From Ottowia sp. SB7-C50 (GTDB lineage Bacteria > Pseudomonadota > Gammaproteobacteria > Burkholderiales > Burkholderiaceae_C), in NCBI RefSeq assembly GCF_033110285.1, contig NZ_CP136995.1, forward strand, positions 1,116,001 through 1,180,000: a DNA stretch of 64,000 nucleotides, written 5' to 3'. Under the pieces are notes generated by a model. The model searched no databases. It was given only the letters and a program-made list of their open reading frames with translations, and was not told where the DNA came from. Positions 56,829 through 64,000 of this stretch are shown here, in pieces (position 1 is the first letter of the stretch; each line of letters opens with the position of its first letter). The position numbers were made by a program, and so were the translations under genes.

Positions 56829-57067
56829 CAGTCAGCGCGCAGCAGTTTCATCAGGTCCTGGGTGCGCCATTTGACGTCGGCCCTGCCGCGCGCGGCTTCG
56901 AAGCGGTCCGTGGAGACGTCTGGCTGGCGGGTGGGCGCACGCAGCACCACGTCACCTGCGTCGTTGAGGGTGAATCCGACCTGCATTCCCGGCATCAAGC
57001 CCAGCGCTTCCCGGATGTGCTTGGGCACAGTGACCTGGCCTTTGATGGTGATGGTGGTGGTGTTCAT
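56828..57067 (-). CDS. vapB: AbrB/SpoVT-type antitoxin VapB
   Basis: The 79-residue protein has an N-terminal swapped-hairpin AbrB domain (TTITIKGQVTVPKHIREALGLMPGMQVGFTLNDAGDVVLRA) and a C-terminal toxin-binding tail. It binds VapC and represses the operon promoter. The upstream region contains TATTACC and GGTAATA (57080-57105), an inverted repeat likely to be its operator. Confidence 0.9.
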   Translation of the reverse strand: MNTTTITIKGQVTVPKHIREALGLMPGMQVGFTLNDAGDVVLRAPTRQPDVSTDRFEAARGRADVKWRTQDLMKLLRAD

Positions 57068-57078
57068 TTCACGCCGAC

Positions 57079-57104
57079 TGTATTACCAAAATCCAAAGGG
57101 TAAT
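57079..57104. promoter_or_regulatory. likely vapBC operator
   Basis: TGTATTACCAAAATCCAAAG followed by GGTAATACTT forms an inverted repeat (GTATTACC / GGTAATAC, 57080-57087 and 57100-57107) immediately upstream of the vapB start at 57067. Such sites are the usual VapB targets. Confidence 0.55.
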
Positions 57105-57127
57105 ACTTTTTGCCGTGAATCGCAAGC

Positions 57128-57694
57128 TCAACGCCCGCGCCGAACCCGCAGCAGCTCATCCAGAATCAACCCGATGGCCCCCGCCGTGATGGCCGCATCG
57201 GCCACGTTGAAGGCCGGGAAGTGCCCGCGATAGAACATCGGGCTCAAGAACGCCCAGTGAAAGTCGAGAAAGTCGACCACGTAGCCGTGCAGCAGCCGGT
57301 CGATCACGTTGCCGACCGCGCCGCCGAGGATCATGCTGAGTGAGAAGGCAAACAGCTTCTGCCCCGGATGCGAGCGCAGCAGCCAGACGATGAACAGCGA
57401 CGCCGCCGTGGCCAGCGCGACGAAGAACCAGCGCTGCCAGCCGCCCGCGCCGTCCAGGAAAGAGAACGCCGCGCCCGTGTTGTGGGCGCGCACGACGTTG
57501 AAGAAACTCGTCACATAAGTGCTGTCACCCAGCTGGTAGTTGCCCAGGATCAGCTGCTTGGTGAACTGGTCCAGCACCACCACCAGCGCGGCCAGTGCGA
57601 GCCAAAGGGTCAGGTGGGGGGGCCTTGGAATTGCTTCGAGCCATGAAGATTCGTGTCCGTGTCTAACGTGCGATGGAGCGCAAAATTCCGTCAT
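57128..57694 (-). CDS. lspA: prolipoprotein signal peptidase (signal peptidase II), start region probably frameshifted
   Basis: The protein has four transmembrane helices and the LspA catalytic motifs: [48 protein letters not shown] and [24 protein letters not shown] (Asp residues in the last two). It cleaves lipoprotein signal peptides after lipidation. As read, the frame begins at an ATG (57694) that lies inside a REPIN. A more typical start is ATG 57644 (MARSNSKAP...), reached if one base is removed from the seven-G run at 57616-57622 (seven Cs on the coding strand). ileS is next upstream, as usual. Confidence 0.9.
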   Translation of the reverse strand: MTEFCAPSHVRHGHESSWLEAIPRPPHLTLWLALAALVVVLDQFTKQLILGNYQLGDSTYVTSFFNVVRAHNTGAAFSFLDGAGGWQRWFFVALATAASLFIVWLLRSHPGQKLFAFSLSMILGGAVGNVIDRLLHGYVVDFLDFHWAFLSPMFYRGHFPAFNVADAAITAGAIGLILDELLRVRRGR

Positions 57695-57763
57695 TCCCGC
57701 GCAGGCGGGAATCCAGGGCAGCGCGCGCAGAACGCATGGATTCCCGCCTGCGCGGGAATGACG
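57689..57763. repeat. REPIN-like inverted repeat pair (copy 2)
   Basis: CGTCATTCCCGCGCAGGCGG and GAATCCAGGG are mirrored by ATGGATTCCCGCCTGCGCGG and GAATGACG. It matches the pair at 26391 and sits between ileS and lspA, which in many genomes nearly touch. Confidence 0.85.
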
Positions 57764-57775
57764 AAATTGGCCCGA

Positions 57776-60610
57776 TCACGCCACGTGGCGCGTCTCGCCC
57801 GCGCCATACAGGTTGCTGATGCAGCGGCCGCAGATCGTGGGATGTTCCGCGTTCTGGCCAATGTCGTCGGTGTAGTGCCAGCAGCGCTCGCATTTCACGT
57901 CTTTAGAGGCGCTGGCGCTGACGGATAGGGCGTGACCTGCTTTCAATTCGATAGCAGATGTGATGAAGACGAACTTCATGTCATCCCCCAAGCTGGCCAG
58001 CAGCTCATGGTCGGCCGGTGGCGCGGTGAGGACCACGTTGGACTGCAGTGACGAGCCGACTTCGCCTTTTTCGCGCAAAGCCTCGATGTCCTTGTTGACC
58101 ACATCGCGGATTTCGCGGATGCGTTCCCACTTCTGCAGCAGCGCGGCGTCGGGCGCGGCGAATTCGGAGAACTCTTCCAGAAAGATCGAGTCGCCTTGGC
58201 CCACCAGCTTCCACGCCTCTTCTGCGGTGAAGCTGAGGAACGGCGCCATCCAGCGCAGCAGCGCCTGCGTGAGCCGCCACAGCGCCGTCTGCGCACTGCG
58301 CCGCGCCAGCGAATGGAGCGCCGTGGTGTACAGCCGATCCTTCAGCACGTCCAGGTAGAAGCCGCCCAGATCCTCCGAGCAGAACAGCTGCAGCTTGGCG
58401 ACCACGGGGTGGAACTCGTACACCTCGTAATGCGCCAGCACATCGGCCTGAAACTCGGCGGCGCGCGACAGCATCCAGCGGTCGATTTCCAGCAGGTCGG
58501 CGTCGGCCACAGCATCCTTGGCCGGGTCGAAGTCGCTGGTGTTGGCCAGCAGAAAGCGCAGCGTGTTGCGAATGCGGCGGTAGGCGTCGATGACGCGCGC
58601 CATGATCTTGTCGTCGCCCGCGATGTCGCCCGAATAGTCGCTGGCGGCCACCCACAGGCGCAGGATTTCGGCGCCCCACTTCTTGTTGGCTTCTTGCAAG
58701 TCGATGCCGTTGCCGAGCGACTTGCTCATCTTGCGGCCCTGTGCATCCACCGTGAAGCCGTGCGTGAGCAGGCTGCGGTAGGGCGCGCGGCCACGGATGG
58801 CGCTGGCCAACAAGAGCGATGAGTGGAACCAGCCGCGATGCTGGTCGTGGCCCTCTAAATACATATCTGCTTCCGGCCCGCTCGTGTGGTGCTCGTTCGG
58901 GTGCGTGCCGCACAGCACGTGCTCGAAGGTGGAGCCGGAGTCGAACCACACTTCGAGGATGTCGTTGAACTTGCGGTAGTGGCGCGCGTCTTCGTCGCCC
59001 AGGATTGCTTCCGCCGTCACGCGGCTCCAGGCCTCGATGCCGCCGCGTTCGATGATGTCGGCCGCCTGGTCGAGAATCTCCATGGTGCGCGGGTGCAGCT
59101 CGTCCGTTTCCTTGTGCAGGAAGAAGGCAATCGGCACGCCCCAGGCGCGCTGTCGGCTGATGACCCAGTCGGGGCGGCCGGCGATCATGTCGCGCAGGCG
59201 CGCCTTGCCGCTGGGCGGATAAAACGCTGTGTTTTCGATAGCGCGCAGCGCAGTCGTGCGCAGGGTTTCGGGCGCCTTGTCCTTGGTGAACACGCCTTCG
59301 CCTTCGTCCATGCGCACGAACCATTGCGACGCGGCGCGGTAGATCACCGGCGACTTGTGGCGCCAGCAGTGCGGGTAGCTGTGCGTGATGGTGCTGGTGG
59401 CCAGCAGCCGGCCGGCATCATCCAGCGCCTGGATGATCACGGGCACGGCCTTCCAGATGTCCAGCCCGCCAAACAGCGGAAAGTCGGCCGCGTAGCTGCC
59501 TTTGCCCTGCACCGGGTTCAGGATGTCGGCGTGCGCCAGACCGTGCGCCACGCACGAGTTGAAGTCTTCAATACCGTAGGCGGGCGCCGAGTGCACGATA
59601 CCGGTGCCATCGGTGTCGGTGGCGTAGTCGGCCAGGTAGACGGGCGACAGGCGCTGGTAGCCCTTGTCGACGTCGTACAGCGGGTGCTTGAAGTTCAGGC
59701 CGCCCAGCTTGTCACCCATCGCTGTCGCGATGACGGTGCCATCGATTCCATAGCGCTTCAGCGCGTCCTCGACCCGCGCCTTGGCCAGCACGAGCAGGCC
59801 CTTGGGCGTGTCGACCAGCGCGTGCTCGATGTGCGGGCCGACGTTGAGCGCCTGGTTGGCGGGGATGGTCCACGCGGTCGTCGTCCAGATGACGATGAAG
59901 GCGGGCTTGTCGAGCTTCGGCAGGCCGAACGCGGCGGCCAGCTTGTCGGGCTCGGCGGCTTCAAACGCCACATCCACCGTGTTGCTCTTCTTGTCCTGGT
60001 ACTCGATCTCGGCCTCGGCCAGGGCCGATCCGCAGTCGAAGCACCAGTACACGGGCTTGAGGCCGCGATACACAAAGCCGCGCTCGATCAGCCGCTTGAA
60101 CAGCCGCAGTTCACCCGCCTCGTTGGCGAAGTTCATCGTCTTGTAGGGGTTGTCCCATTCGCCCAGCACGCCCAGGCGCTTGAAGTCCTGCATCTGCAGG
60201 CCGATCTGCTCGGTGGCGTAGGCGCGGCCCTTGGCCTGCATCTCGTCGCGGCTCAGGTTGCGGCCGTGCAGCTTTTCGATCTGGTTCTCGATCGGCAGGC
60301 CGTGGCAGTCCCAGCCGGGCACGTAGTGCGCGTCCATGCCCTTCAATTGCCGCGTCTTGACGATCATGTCCTTCAGGATCTTGTTGACCGCGTGGCCGGC
60401 GTGCAGCTGGCCGTTGGCATAGGGCGGGCCGTCGTGCAGGATGAATTTTTCGCGCCCGGCGCGGGCCGCACGCAGGCGCTTGTACAGGCCCGTGTCGTCC
60501 CATTCCTTGATCCAGCCCGGCTCGCGCTTGGGCAGGTCGCCGCGCATGGGGAAGGGCGTGTCGGGCAGGTTCAGGGTCTTGCGGTAGTCGGTCTTGTTGT
60601 CGGTGCTCAT
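57776..60610 (-). CDS. ileS: isoleucyl-tRNA synthetase
   Basis: The 944-residue class I synthetase charges tRNA-Ile. HIGH-type HAGH (residues 70-73 in [17 protein letters not shown]), the CP1 editing domain, KMSKS near residue 627 ([10 protein letters not shown]), the anticodon-binding region and a C-terminal zinc finger ([12 protein letters not shown]...CGRC) are seen. The ATG at 60610 ([16 protein letters not shown]) is chosen; the frame extends 49 residues upstream through repeat DNA. A family B copy near the 3' end (57901-57956) replaces part of the region before the zinc finger. Confidence 0.96.
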   Translation of the reverse strand: MSTDNKTDYRKTLNLPDTPFPMRGDLPKREPGWIKEWDDTGLYKRLRAARAGREKFILHDGPPYANGQLHAGHAVNKILKDMIVKTRQLKGMDAHYVPGWDCHGLPIENQIEKLHGRNLSRDEMQAKGRAYATEQIGLQMQDFKRLGVLGEWDNPYKTMNFANEAGELRLFKRLIERGFVYRGLKPVYWCFDCGSALAEAEIEYQDKKSNTVDVAFEAAEPDKLAAAFGLPKLDKPAFIVIWTTTAWTIPANQALNVGPHIEHALVDTPKGLLVLAKARVEDALKRYGIDGTVIATAMGDKLGGLNFKHPLYDVDKGYQRLSPVYLADYATDTDGTGIVHSAPAYGIEDFNSCVAHGLAHADILNPVQGKGSYAADFPLFGGLDIWKAVPVIIQALDDAGRLLATSTITHSYPHCWRHKSPVIYRAASQWFVRMDEGEGVFTKDKAPETLRTTALRAIENTAFYPPSGKARLRDMIAGRPDWVISRQRAWGVPIAFFLHKETDELHPRTMEILDQAADIIERGGIEAWSRVTAEAILGDEDARHYRKFNDILEVWFDSGSTFEHVLCGTHPNEHHTSGPEADMYLEGHDQHRGWFHSSLLLASAIRGRAPYRSLLTHGFTVDAQGRKMSKSLGNGIDLQEANKKWGAEILRLWVAASDYSGDIAGDDKIMARVIDAYRRIRNTLRFLLANTSDFDPAKDAVADADLLEIDRWMLSRAAEFQADVLAHYEVYEFHPVVAKLQLFCSEDLGGFYLDVLKDRLYTTALHSLARRSAQTALWRLTQALLRWMAPFLSFTAEEAWKLVGQGDSIFLEEFSEFAAPDAALLQKWERIREIRDVVNKDIEALREKGEVGSSLQSNVVLTAPPADHELLASLGDDMKFVFITSAIELKAGHALSVSASASKDVKCERCWHYTDDIGQNAEHPTICGRCISNLYGAGETRHVA
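57901..57956 (-). repeat. family B short repeat inside ileS (C-terminal end)
   Basis: TTAGAGGCGCTGGCGCTGAC, GGATAGGGCGTGACCTGCTT, TCAATTCGATAGCAG. In the coding direction it encodes [18 protein letters not shown], just before the zinc-binding CERC. A weaker candidate is at 59221-59262 (AAACGCTGTGTTTTCGATAG). Confidence 0.65.
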
Positions 60611-60630
60611 GGGGTGGACGCGTTTTTCTT

Positions 60631-60705
60631 GAACGCAAAGGGCGCGGAGGTTTCGCAAAGAACGCAGAAAAAAATCGGTTTTGCGTCTATTGCGTTCGGC
60701 GGTTG
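60631..60705. repeat. family C repeat, diverged copy before ileS
   Basis: GAACGCAAAGGGCGCGGAGG, TTTCGCAAAGAACGCAGAAA and AAAATCGGTTTTGCGTCTAT, TGCGTTCGGCGG form an imperfect inverted repeat like the 29829 copy. Together with the family B copy beside it, it fills most of the ribF-ileS gap (60611-60817). Confidence 0.55.
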
Positions 60706-60727
60706 AATGGCGGGTTCTTTGGGAAAG

Positions 60728-60775
60728 CAGCTTCTCGTCCGTATGGAACAAGCGCAAGCCGCTATGAAAAAAGAA
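60728..60775 (-). repeat. family B short repeat between ribF and ileS
   Basis: CAGCTTCTCGTCCGTATGGA, ACAAGCGCAAGCCGCTATGA, AAAAAGAA carries the ATGGA-CAAGCGCAAGC.GCTAT core. Confidence 0.6.
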
Positions 60776-60817
60776 GTTGGGGCCGTTGGCGGGCGAAAGG
60801 GCGCGCCCGCCGCCCCT

Positions 60818-61840
60818 TCAAATTCGCCCGTGTCGCGCAGCCAGCCAGGCGCGCGCGTCGGCGCAGTCGCGCGCGATGCCTTCGGTCAGCGCCGCCAGGC
60901 TGTGATAGCGCAATTCGTCGTGCAGTTTGTGCAGCAGATCCACGCGGATGATTTTACCGTAGGCCCCCTCGCTTCCCAGGTGCGCCGGCCAGTCGAGCAC
61001 GTGGGTCTCCAGCAGCACCCGGCCGCCGTTGACATCGTTCGGGTCCAGCGACGGCCGCACGCCGAGGTTGGCCACGCCGGGCAGCGGTCGGTCGGTCAGC
61101 CCGTGCACCTCGACCACGAAGATGCCGCTCGCGGCCGGCTTCCAGGCATGGGCGCGGCGCGAAAAGCGCAGGTTGAGCGTGCGAAAGCCGTCCGCCTTGC
61201 CCGGTGTGCTTTCGGCCAGCGCGCGGCCCAGCTTGCGGCCGTGCACCACGTGGCCGCTGATCGAATACGGCCGCCCCAGCAGCGCCGCCGCATCGCGCAT
61301 GCGCCCTTCGGCCAGCGCGGCGCGCACAGCCGTGGACGACACGCGCAGCCCGTGCACCTCGTACGACTGCATGCGCGCCACGTCAAAGCCCTGCGCCACG
61401 CCGGAGGCGTCCAGCATGGCGTAGTCGCCCGCGCGCTGGGCGCCAAAGCGGAAGTCGTCGCCCACCAGCACATAACGCACGCCCAGCCCCTTGACCAGCA
61501 CGTCGTCAATGAAGGCCTGCGGCGGCTGGCTGGCCAGCGCGGCGTTGAAGGGCAACACCACGGCCTGGTCGACCCCGCAGCGCGCCAGCTCGGTCAGCTT
61601 GTCGCGCAGGGTGACGATGCGCGCCGGCGCCAGGTCGGGCTTATTTAAAACGGCGGCAAAGTAGTCGCGCGGGTGCGGCTCGAAGGTCATCACGCAACTG
61701 GGTACGCCCCGGTGCGCGGCTTCGCTGCGCAGCAGCGCCAGCATGGCCTGGTGGCCGCGGTGCACGCCGTCGAAATTACCGATGGTCAGGGCGCAGCCGG
61801 GGGCGATGCCAGGGTGGCGCAGGCCGCGAAAGATCTTCAT
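60818..61840 (-). CDS. ribF: bifunctional riboflavin kinase / FAD synthetase
   Basis: The 340-residue enzyme makes FMN and FAD. The N-terminal nucleotidyltransferase domain has LTIGNFDGVHRGHQ (from residue 18) and FIDDVLVKGLGVRYVLVGDDFRFG, SSTAVRAALAEG; the C-terminal kinase barrel has GRPYSISGHVVHGRKLGR, GVANLGVRPS and LEVHxFDW-type LETHVLDW. ATG 61840 (MKIFRGLRH) is preferred; a TTG 15 bases upstream extends it. It is followed by ileS and lspA in the conserved order. Confidence 0.95.
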   Translation of the reverse strand: MKIFRGLRHPGIAPGCALTIGNFDGVHRGHQAMLALLRSEAAHRGVPSCVMTFEPHPRDYFAAVLNKPDLAPARIVTLRDKLTELARCGVDQAVVLPFNAALASQPPQAFIDDVLVKGLGVRYVLVGDDFRFGAQRAGDYAMLDASGVAQGFDVARMQSYEVHGLRVSSTAVRAALAEGRMRDAAALLGRPYSISGHVVHGRKLGRALAESTPGKADGFRTLNLRFSRRAHAWKPAASGIFVVEVHGLTDRPLPGVANLGVRPSLDPNDVNGGRVLLETHVLDWPAHLGSEGAYGKIIRVDLLHKLHDELRYHSLAALTEGIARDCADARAWLAARHGRI

Positions 61841-61860
61841 GCGTCGCTCGGTCAATATGG

Positions 61861-61909
61861 TTTTGATAGCGCGTTGCGCAAGCCAGTCAAGCGCCAGGAC
61901 GCGGAAATG
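61861..61909 (+). repeat. family B short repeat upstream of ribF and the HNH gene
   Basis: TTTTGATAGCGCGTTGCGCA, AGCCAGTCAAGCGCCAGGAC, GCGGAAAT: forward copy in the divergent ribF-HNH space. Confidence 0.7.
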
Positions 61910-62019
61910 TCATGAAAACCGAGTATATTGGGCTTGCGCGTCTCCTTGGCAAGGGCGCGGAGCGGCCGCACTGGCAATGCCGGCCACACACGATGGTTTC
62001 CGGTCAAAGGGGGCGTTTT

Positions 62020-62577
62020 GTGAAGGTGCTCAAGCTGTCGGCACAGGGGTTGCCGCAATCGTGGATCACGCTCGAACAGGCGGTGATTCACTACGCCGCG
62101 GAAGAAGTGCGCTGGGAAGTGGGCCAGCAGGTGGCGGTGTTTCGGGGCGGCCACAACGCCATCACGGGTGAGCAGTCGGTCATCACCATCAACAGCATCA
62201 TCGGCACGCGCGGGGTGCCGGGCATCAACCCGTTCGACCTGCGCCCCAGCCTCACCAACAGCAAGCTGTTTGCGCGCGACCGCAACGTGTGCGCCTATTG
62301 CGGCGACCATTTCCACGAAACCGACCTGACGCGCGAACACATCATCCCGCAGGCGCAGAAGGGCCGCGACACGTGGATGAACGTCGTCACCGCCTGTCGC
62401 AGCTGCAACCACCGCAAGAGCAACCGCACCCCCGAACAGGCGCGCATGCCGCTGCTGTACACGCCTTACGTGCCCAGCCTGTGGGAAGACTTCATCCTGC
62501 GCAACCGCCGCATCCTGGCGGACCAGATGGAGTTTCTGATGGCGCACTTGCCCAAGACGTCGCGGCTGCACGCGTAG
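62020..62577 (+). CDS. HNH endonuclease
   Basis: From GTG 62020 (AAAGGGGG eight bases upstream) the protein is 185 residues: VKVLKLSAQGLPQSWITLEQ, a beta-rich N-terminal half, then an HNH domain with CxxC (Cys91, Cys94), DLTREHIIP (Glu106, His107), NVVTACRSCNHRKSN (Cys126, Cys129, Asn130, His131). The domain is intact, so it may nick or cut DNA or RNA. An ATG at 61912 would add 36 residues without obvious conservation. It is divergent to ribF; no restriction, toxin or phage genes are adjacent, so the role is unknown. Confidence 0.85.
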   Translation: MKVLKLSAQGLPQSWITLEQAVIHYAAEEVRWEVGQQVAVFRGGHNAITGEQSVITINSIIGTRGVPGINPFDLRPSLTNSKLFARDRNVCAYCGDHFHETDLTREHIIPQAQKGRDTWMNVVTACRSCNHRKSNRTPEQARMPLLYTPYVPSLWEDFILRNRRILADQMEFLMAHLPKTSRLHA

Positions 62578-62593
62578 CAGCTTGGGCGGCGAG

Positions 62594-63778
62594 TCAGCAC
62601 GCCGTCAAGCCGTCGTCCGGCGCCGCCCGCTGCAGCACGGCATTGGCCATGTCGTGGCGCGACGCAAAGCCGTGGCGGCGAATCATCTCTTTTGAATAAC
62701 TCTTGAGCGTGTGCAGCGACACGCCCAGGCGCTCGGCCAGCGCGTGCGGGTGCGGATGCCGCAGTGAATTGACCAGCAGGCGCCGTTCCTGCGGCGACAG
62801 TTTCCAGTGCGGCAGCCGCCGCGCCAGCGTGATGTCGGCTGGCTCCAGGTGGCGCAGATGCACCACGGCCGTCGGGTCTGTGCTGTGCACGGGGGCGCCC
62901 AGCAGTTCGAGGCGGAATTCGTACTCACCCGCCTGGCCGCGCAGCCGGCGCGGCGCAGCGTGTGGTGCGGGTGCGCGCTGGGGCGCTGCCCGCAGCGCAT
63001 CCAGCAGGTCGTCCATCACCTGCGCGGGCAACGCATCCACGTCAGGCGCCAGCCATGCCGTCGCCCCCGGTTCCGGCGCGGCGCAGCGGTACAGCATCTC
63101 GCGCGCCCCATCACCCATGCCGATGAAGCGGCCGCGCCCGTCAACCACCACGCTGGCCCGCCGCAGGCCCACGCGCGCAATGCCATCGTCGTCTTCCGCC
63201 GCCGGCTGCCGACGACCTGCCAACGGCTGCAGCACGTCGCGCGCGCGCCGCAGCAGCCGCTGCTCGGCGTCGCTGAAGGGCCCGTGCGCGGCACCCCGGT
63301 GCAGGTACAGCAGTCCGCAGGCCTGGCCCGTCGCGTCCAGCAGGGGCGCTACCATGCTCCAGCGCGTGCCCAGCGGCTGCAGGATGTGGCGGTACAGCGG
63401 GTTGTCTTCATAGCCGGGCTTTAGGCACAGCGCGCGGCGCGATTCGCCGTCGGTGCGCACCATGGCCTCGACCGAATGCAACGCCTGCGCCGTCTCGCGC
63501 GCCGCGCACAGCCAGCCCATCACATCCGGCGAAAAGCGTTCCGCGAAGATGGCGCCCGAACGAAGCGTGCGCGGCGCCAGCGGCGTGAAGGTGCCGTAGT
63601 CGGCCCGCAAGCCCTGCCGCAGTGTGTACAGCACCGAAGGCATCAGCACATCGACCGAATAGGGCAGCGTGGCCAGCAATTGCAGGTGCGCCAGCCAGGC
63701 TGAGGGCCGCAGCAAGGCATCCATCGCTTGATGGGCCCCCGGCGCATGCCCATCCGTGGCGCCCGACGCTCGACGCAT
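62594..63778 (-). CDS. LuxR-type transcriptional regulator with GAF-like sensor region
   Basis: The 394-residue protein has a GAF-like N-terminal region (DALLRPSAWLAHLQLLATLPYSVDVL, then YRHILQPLGTRWSMVAPLLDATGQACGLLYLHRG) and a C-terminal LuxR/FixJ helix-turn-helix (WKLSPQERRLLVNSLRHPHPHALAERLGVSLHTLKSYSKEMIRRHG, about residues 325-375). Signals and targets are unknown. It is convergent with the HNH gene. The region beyond its start (63779-64000) holds no gene I can support. Confidence 0.82.
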   Translation of the reverse strand: MRRASGATDGHAPGAHQAMDALLRPSAWLAHLQLLATLPYSVDVLMPSVLYTLRQGLRADYGTFTPLAPRTLRSGAIFAERFSPDVMGWLCAARETAQALHSVEAMVRTDGESRRALCLKPGYEDNPLYRHILQPLGTRWSMVAPLLDATGQACGLLYLHRGAAHGPFSDAEQRLLRRARDVLQPLAGRRQPAAEDDDGIARVGLRRASVVVDGRGRFIGMGDGAREMLYRCAAPEPGATAWLAPDVDALPAQVMDDLLDALRAAPQRAPAPHAAPRRLRGQAGEYEFRLELLGAPVHSTDPTAVVHLRHLEPADITLARRLPHWKLSPQERRLLVNSLRHPHPHALAERLGVSLHTLKSYSKEMIRRHGFASRHDMANAVLQRAAPDDGLTAC

Positions 63779-64000
63779 ATCACACCCCTTTCGATCAATG
63801 GGCCGGCCTTACCCGCCCGTCCATCCACATGGTATGTCATAGGTTAATACTTAAAAGAACCCAAAAAAGGTACGAACCGGTCTGGCGCGTGTGATTGCCC
63901 CTACCCTCCATGTGGCAAAAAACGCCAAACCCCCCTCCCAGGCGGGGTACCGGAATGTGCTTGGCGTGGACATCATCGGTATGGAAATGTCCATAAAGCG
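63779..64000. other. noncoding end of the window
   Basis: About 220 bases with mixed composition. An AT-rich stretch (GGTTAATACTTAAAAGAACC, near 63841) may contain the promoter for the LuxR-type gene. No ORF, tRNA or repeat was recognised. Confidence 0.5.

Noticed and set aside
61912..62019. longer HNH protein starting at ATG 61912
   Set aside because: The GTG at 62020 has a good ribosome-binding site and starts the typical N-terminus; the extra residues come partly from the repeat next to it.

Overview
The window is high-GC DNA from a betaproteobacterium, most likely family Comamonadaceae (Burkholderiales; Acidovorax/Ottowia-like). The evidence is gene order (rpsB-tsf-pyrH-frr-uppS-cdsA-dxr-rseP-bamA-skp-lpxD-fabZ-lpxA-lpxB-rnhB, carA-x-y-carB-greA, yhbY/rlmE-ftsH-folP-glmM, ribF-ileS-lspA), several Bug/TctC binding proteins, an IPTL-CTERM protein and a Kdo hydroxylase. 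No rRNA, tRNA, CRISPR array, integrase or full insertion sequence was seen.

Layout. 1-168: 5' end of a reverse-strand D-amino-acid dehydrogenase. 439-16456: long forward block for translation factors (S2, EF-Ts, RRF), UMP kinase, isoprenoid and phospholipid steps (UppS, CdsA, Dxr), outer-membrane assembly (RseP, BamA, Skp), lipid A synthesis (LpxD, FabZ, LpxA, LpxB), RNase HII and a SpoU-type rRNA methyltransferase. 16521-17519: orphan Bug-type binding protein. 17673-23917: carbamoyl-phosphate synthase genes with two small unknown genes between the subunits, then greA. 24128-27015: a membrane protein, Kdo hydroxylase, a glycosyltransferase-like gene and yhbY. 27037-35185: rlmE-ftsH-folP, a 2.7-kb TorA/DMSO-reductase-type molybdoenzyme with a C-terminal haem c motif, then glmM. 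35515-39481: serine hydrolase, spermidine-synthase-like protein and a frameshifted GspE/PilB-type ATPase. 39656-46693: tripartite tricarboxylate transporter (TctB, TctA, TctC) with a DUF3422 gene inside, a gamma-glutamyltransferase-family enzyme and an EamA permease. 47025-50245: two DUF1566 surface-type proteins sharing an AT-rich island. 50242-57067: two type II toxin-antitoxin pairs, an SDR protein, a SulP transporter, an EamA permease and a quinone oxidoreductase. 57128-63778: lspA, ileS, ribF, an HNH endonuclease and a LuxR-type regulator.

Intergenic space holds several repeat families. Family A is a GC-rich element of about 100 bp; one copy ends in a complete intrinsic terminator. Family B is a short element with AT-rich and GCGC half-sites, about 15 clear copies, several inside coding sequences. 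Family C is a TGCGTCC-type repeat. There are two REPIN-like inverted pairs and a 157-bp MITE-like palindrome with CTAG flanks just before bamA. Several genes (rRNA methyltransferase, the GspE-type ATPase twice, lspA, possibly sulP) look shifted by one extra base in a G or C run of 6-7, which suggests homopolymer over-calls or, less likely, contingency loci.

The best candidates for something new are the haem-fused molybdoenzyme in the folP-glmM junction with an FNR-like box upstream, and the AT-rich cassette that forms the end of one DUF1566 gene and the start of the next.
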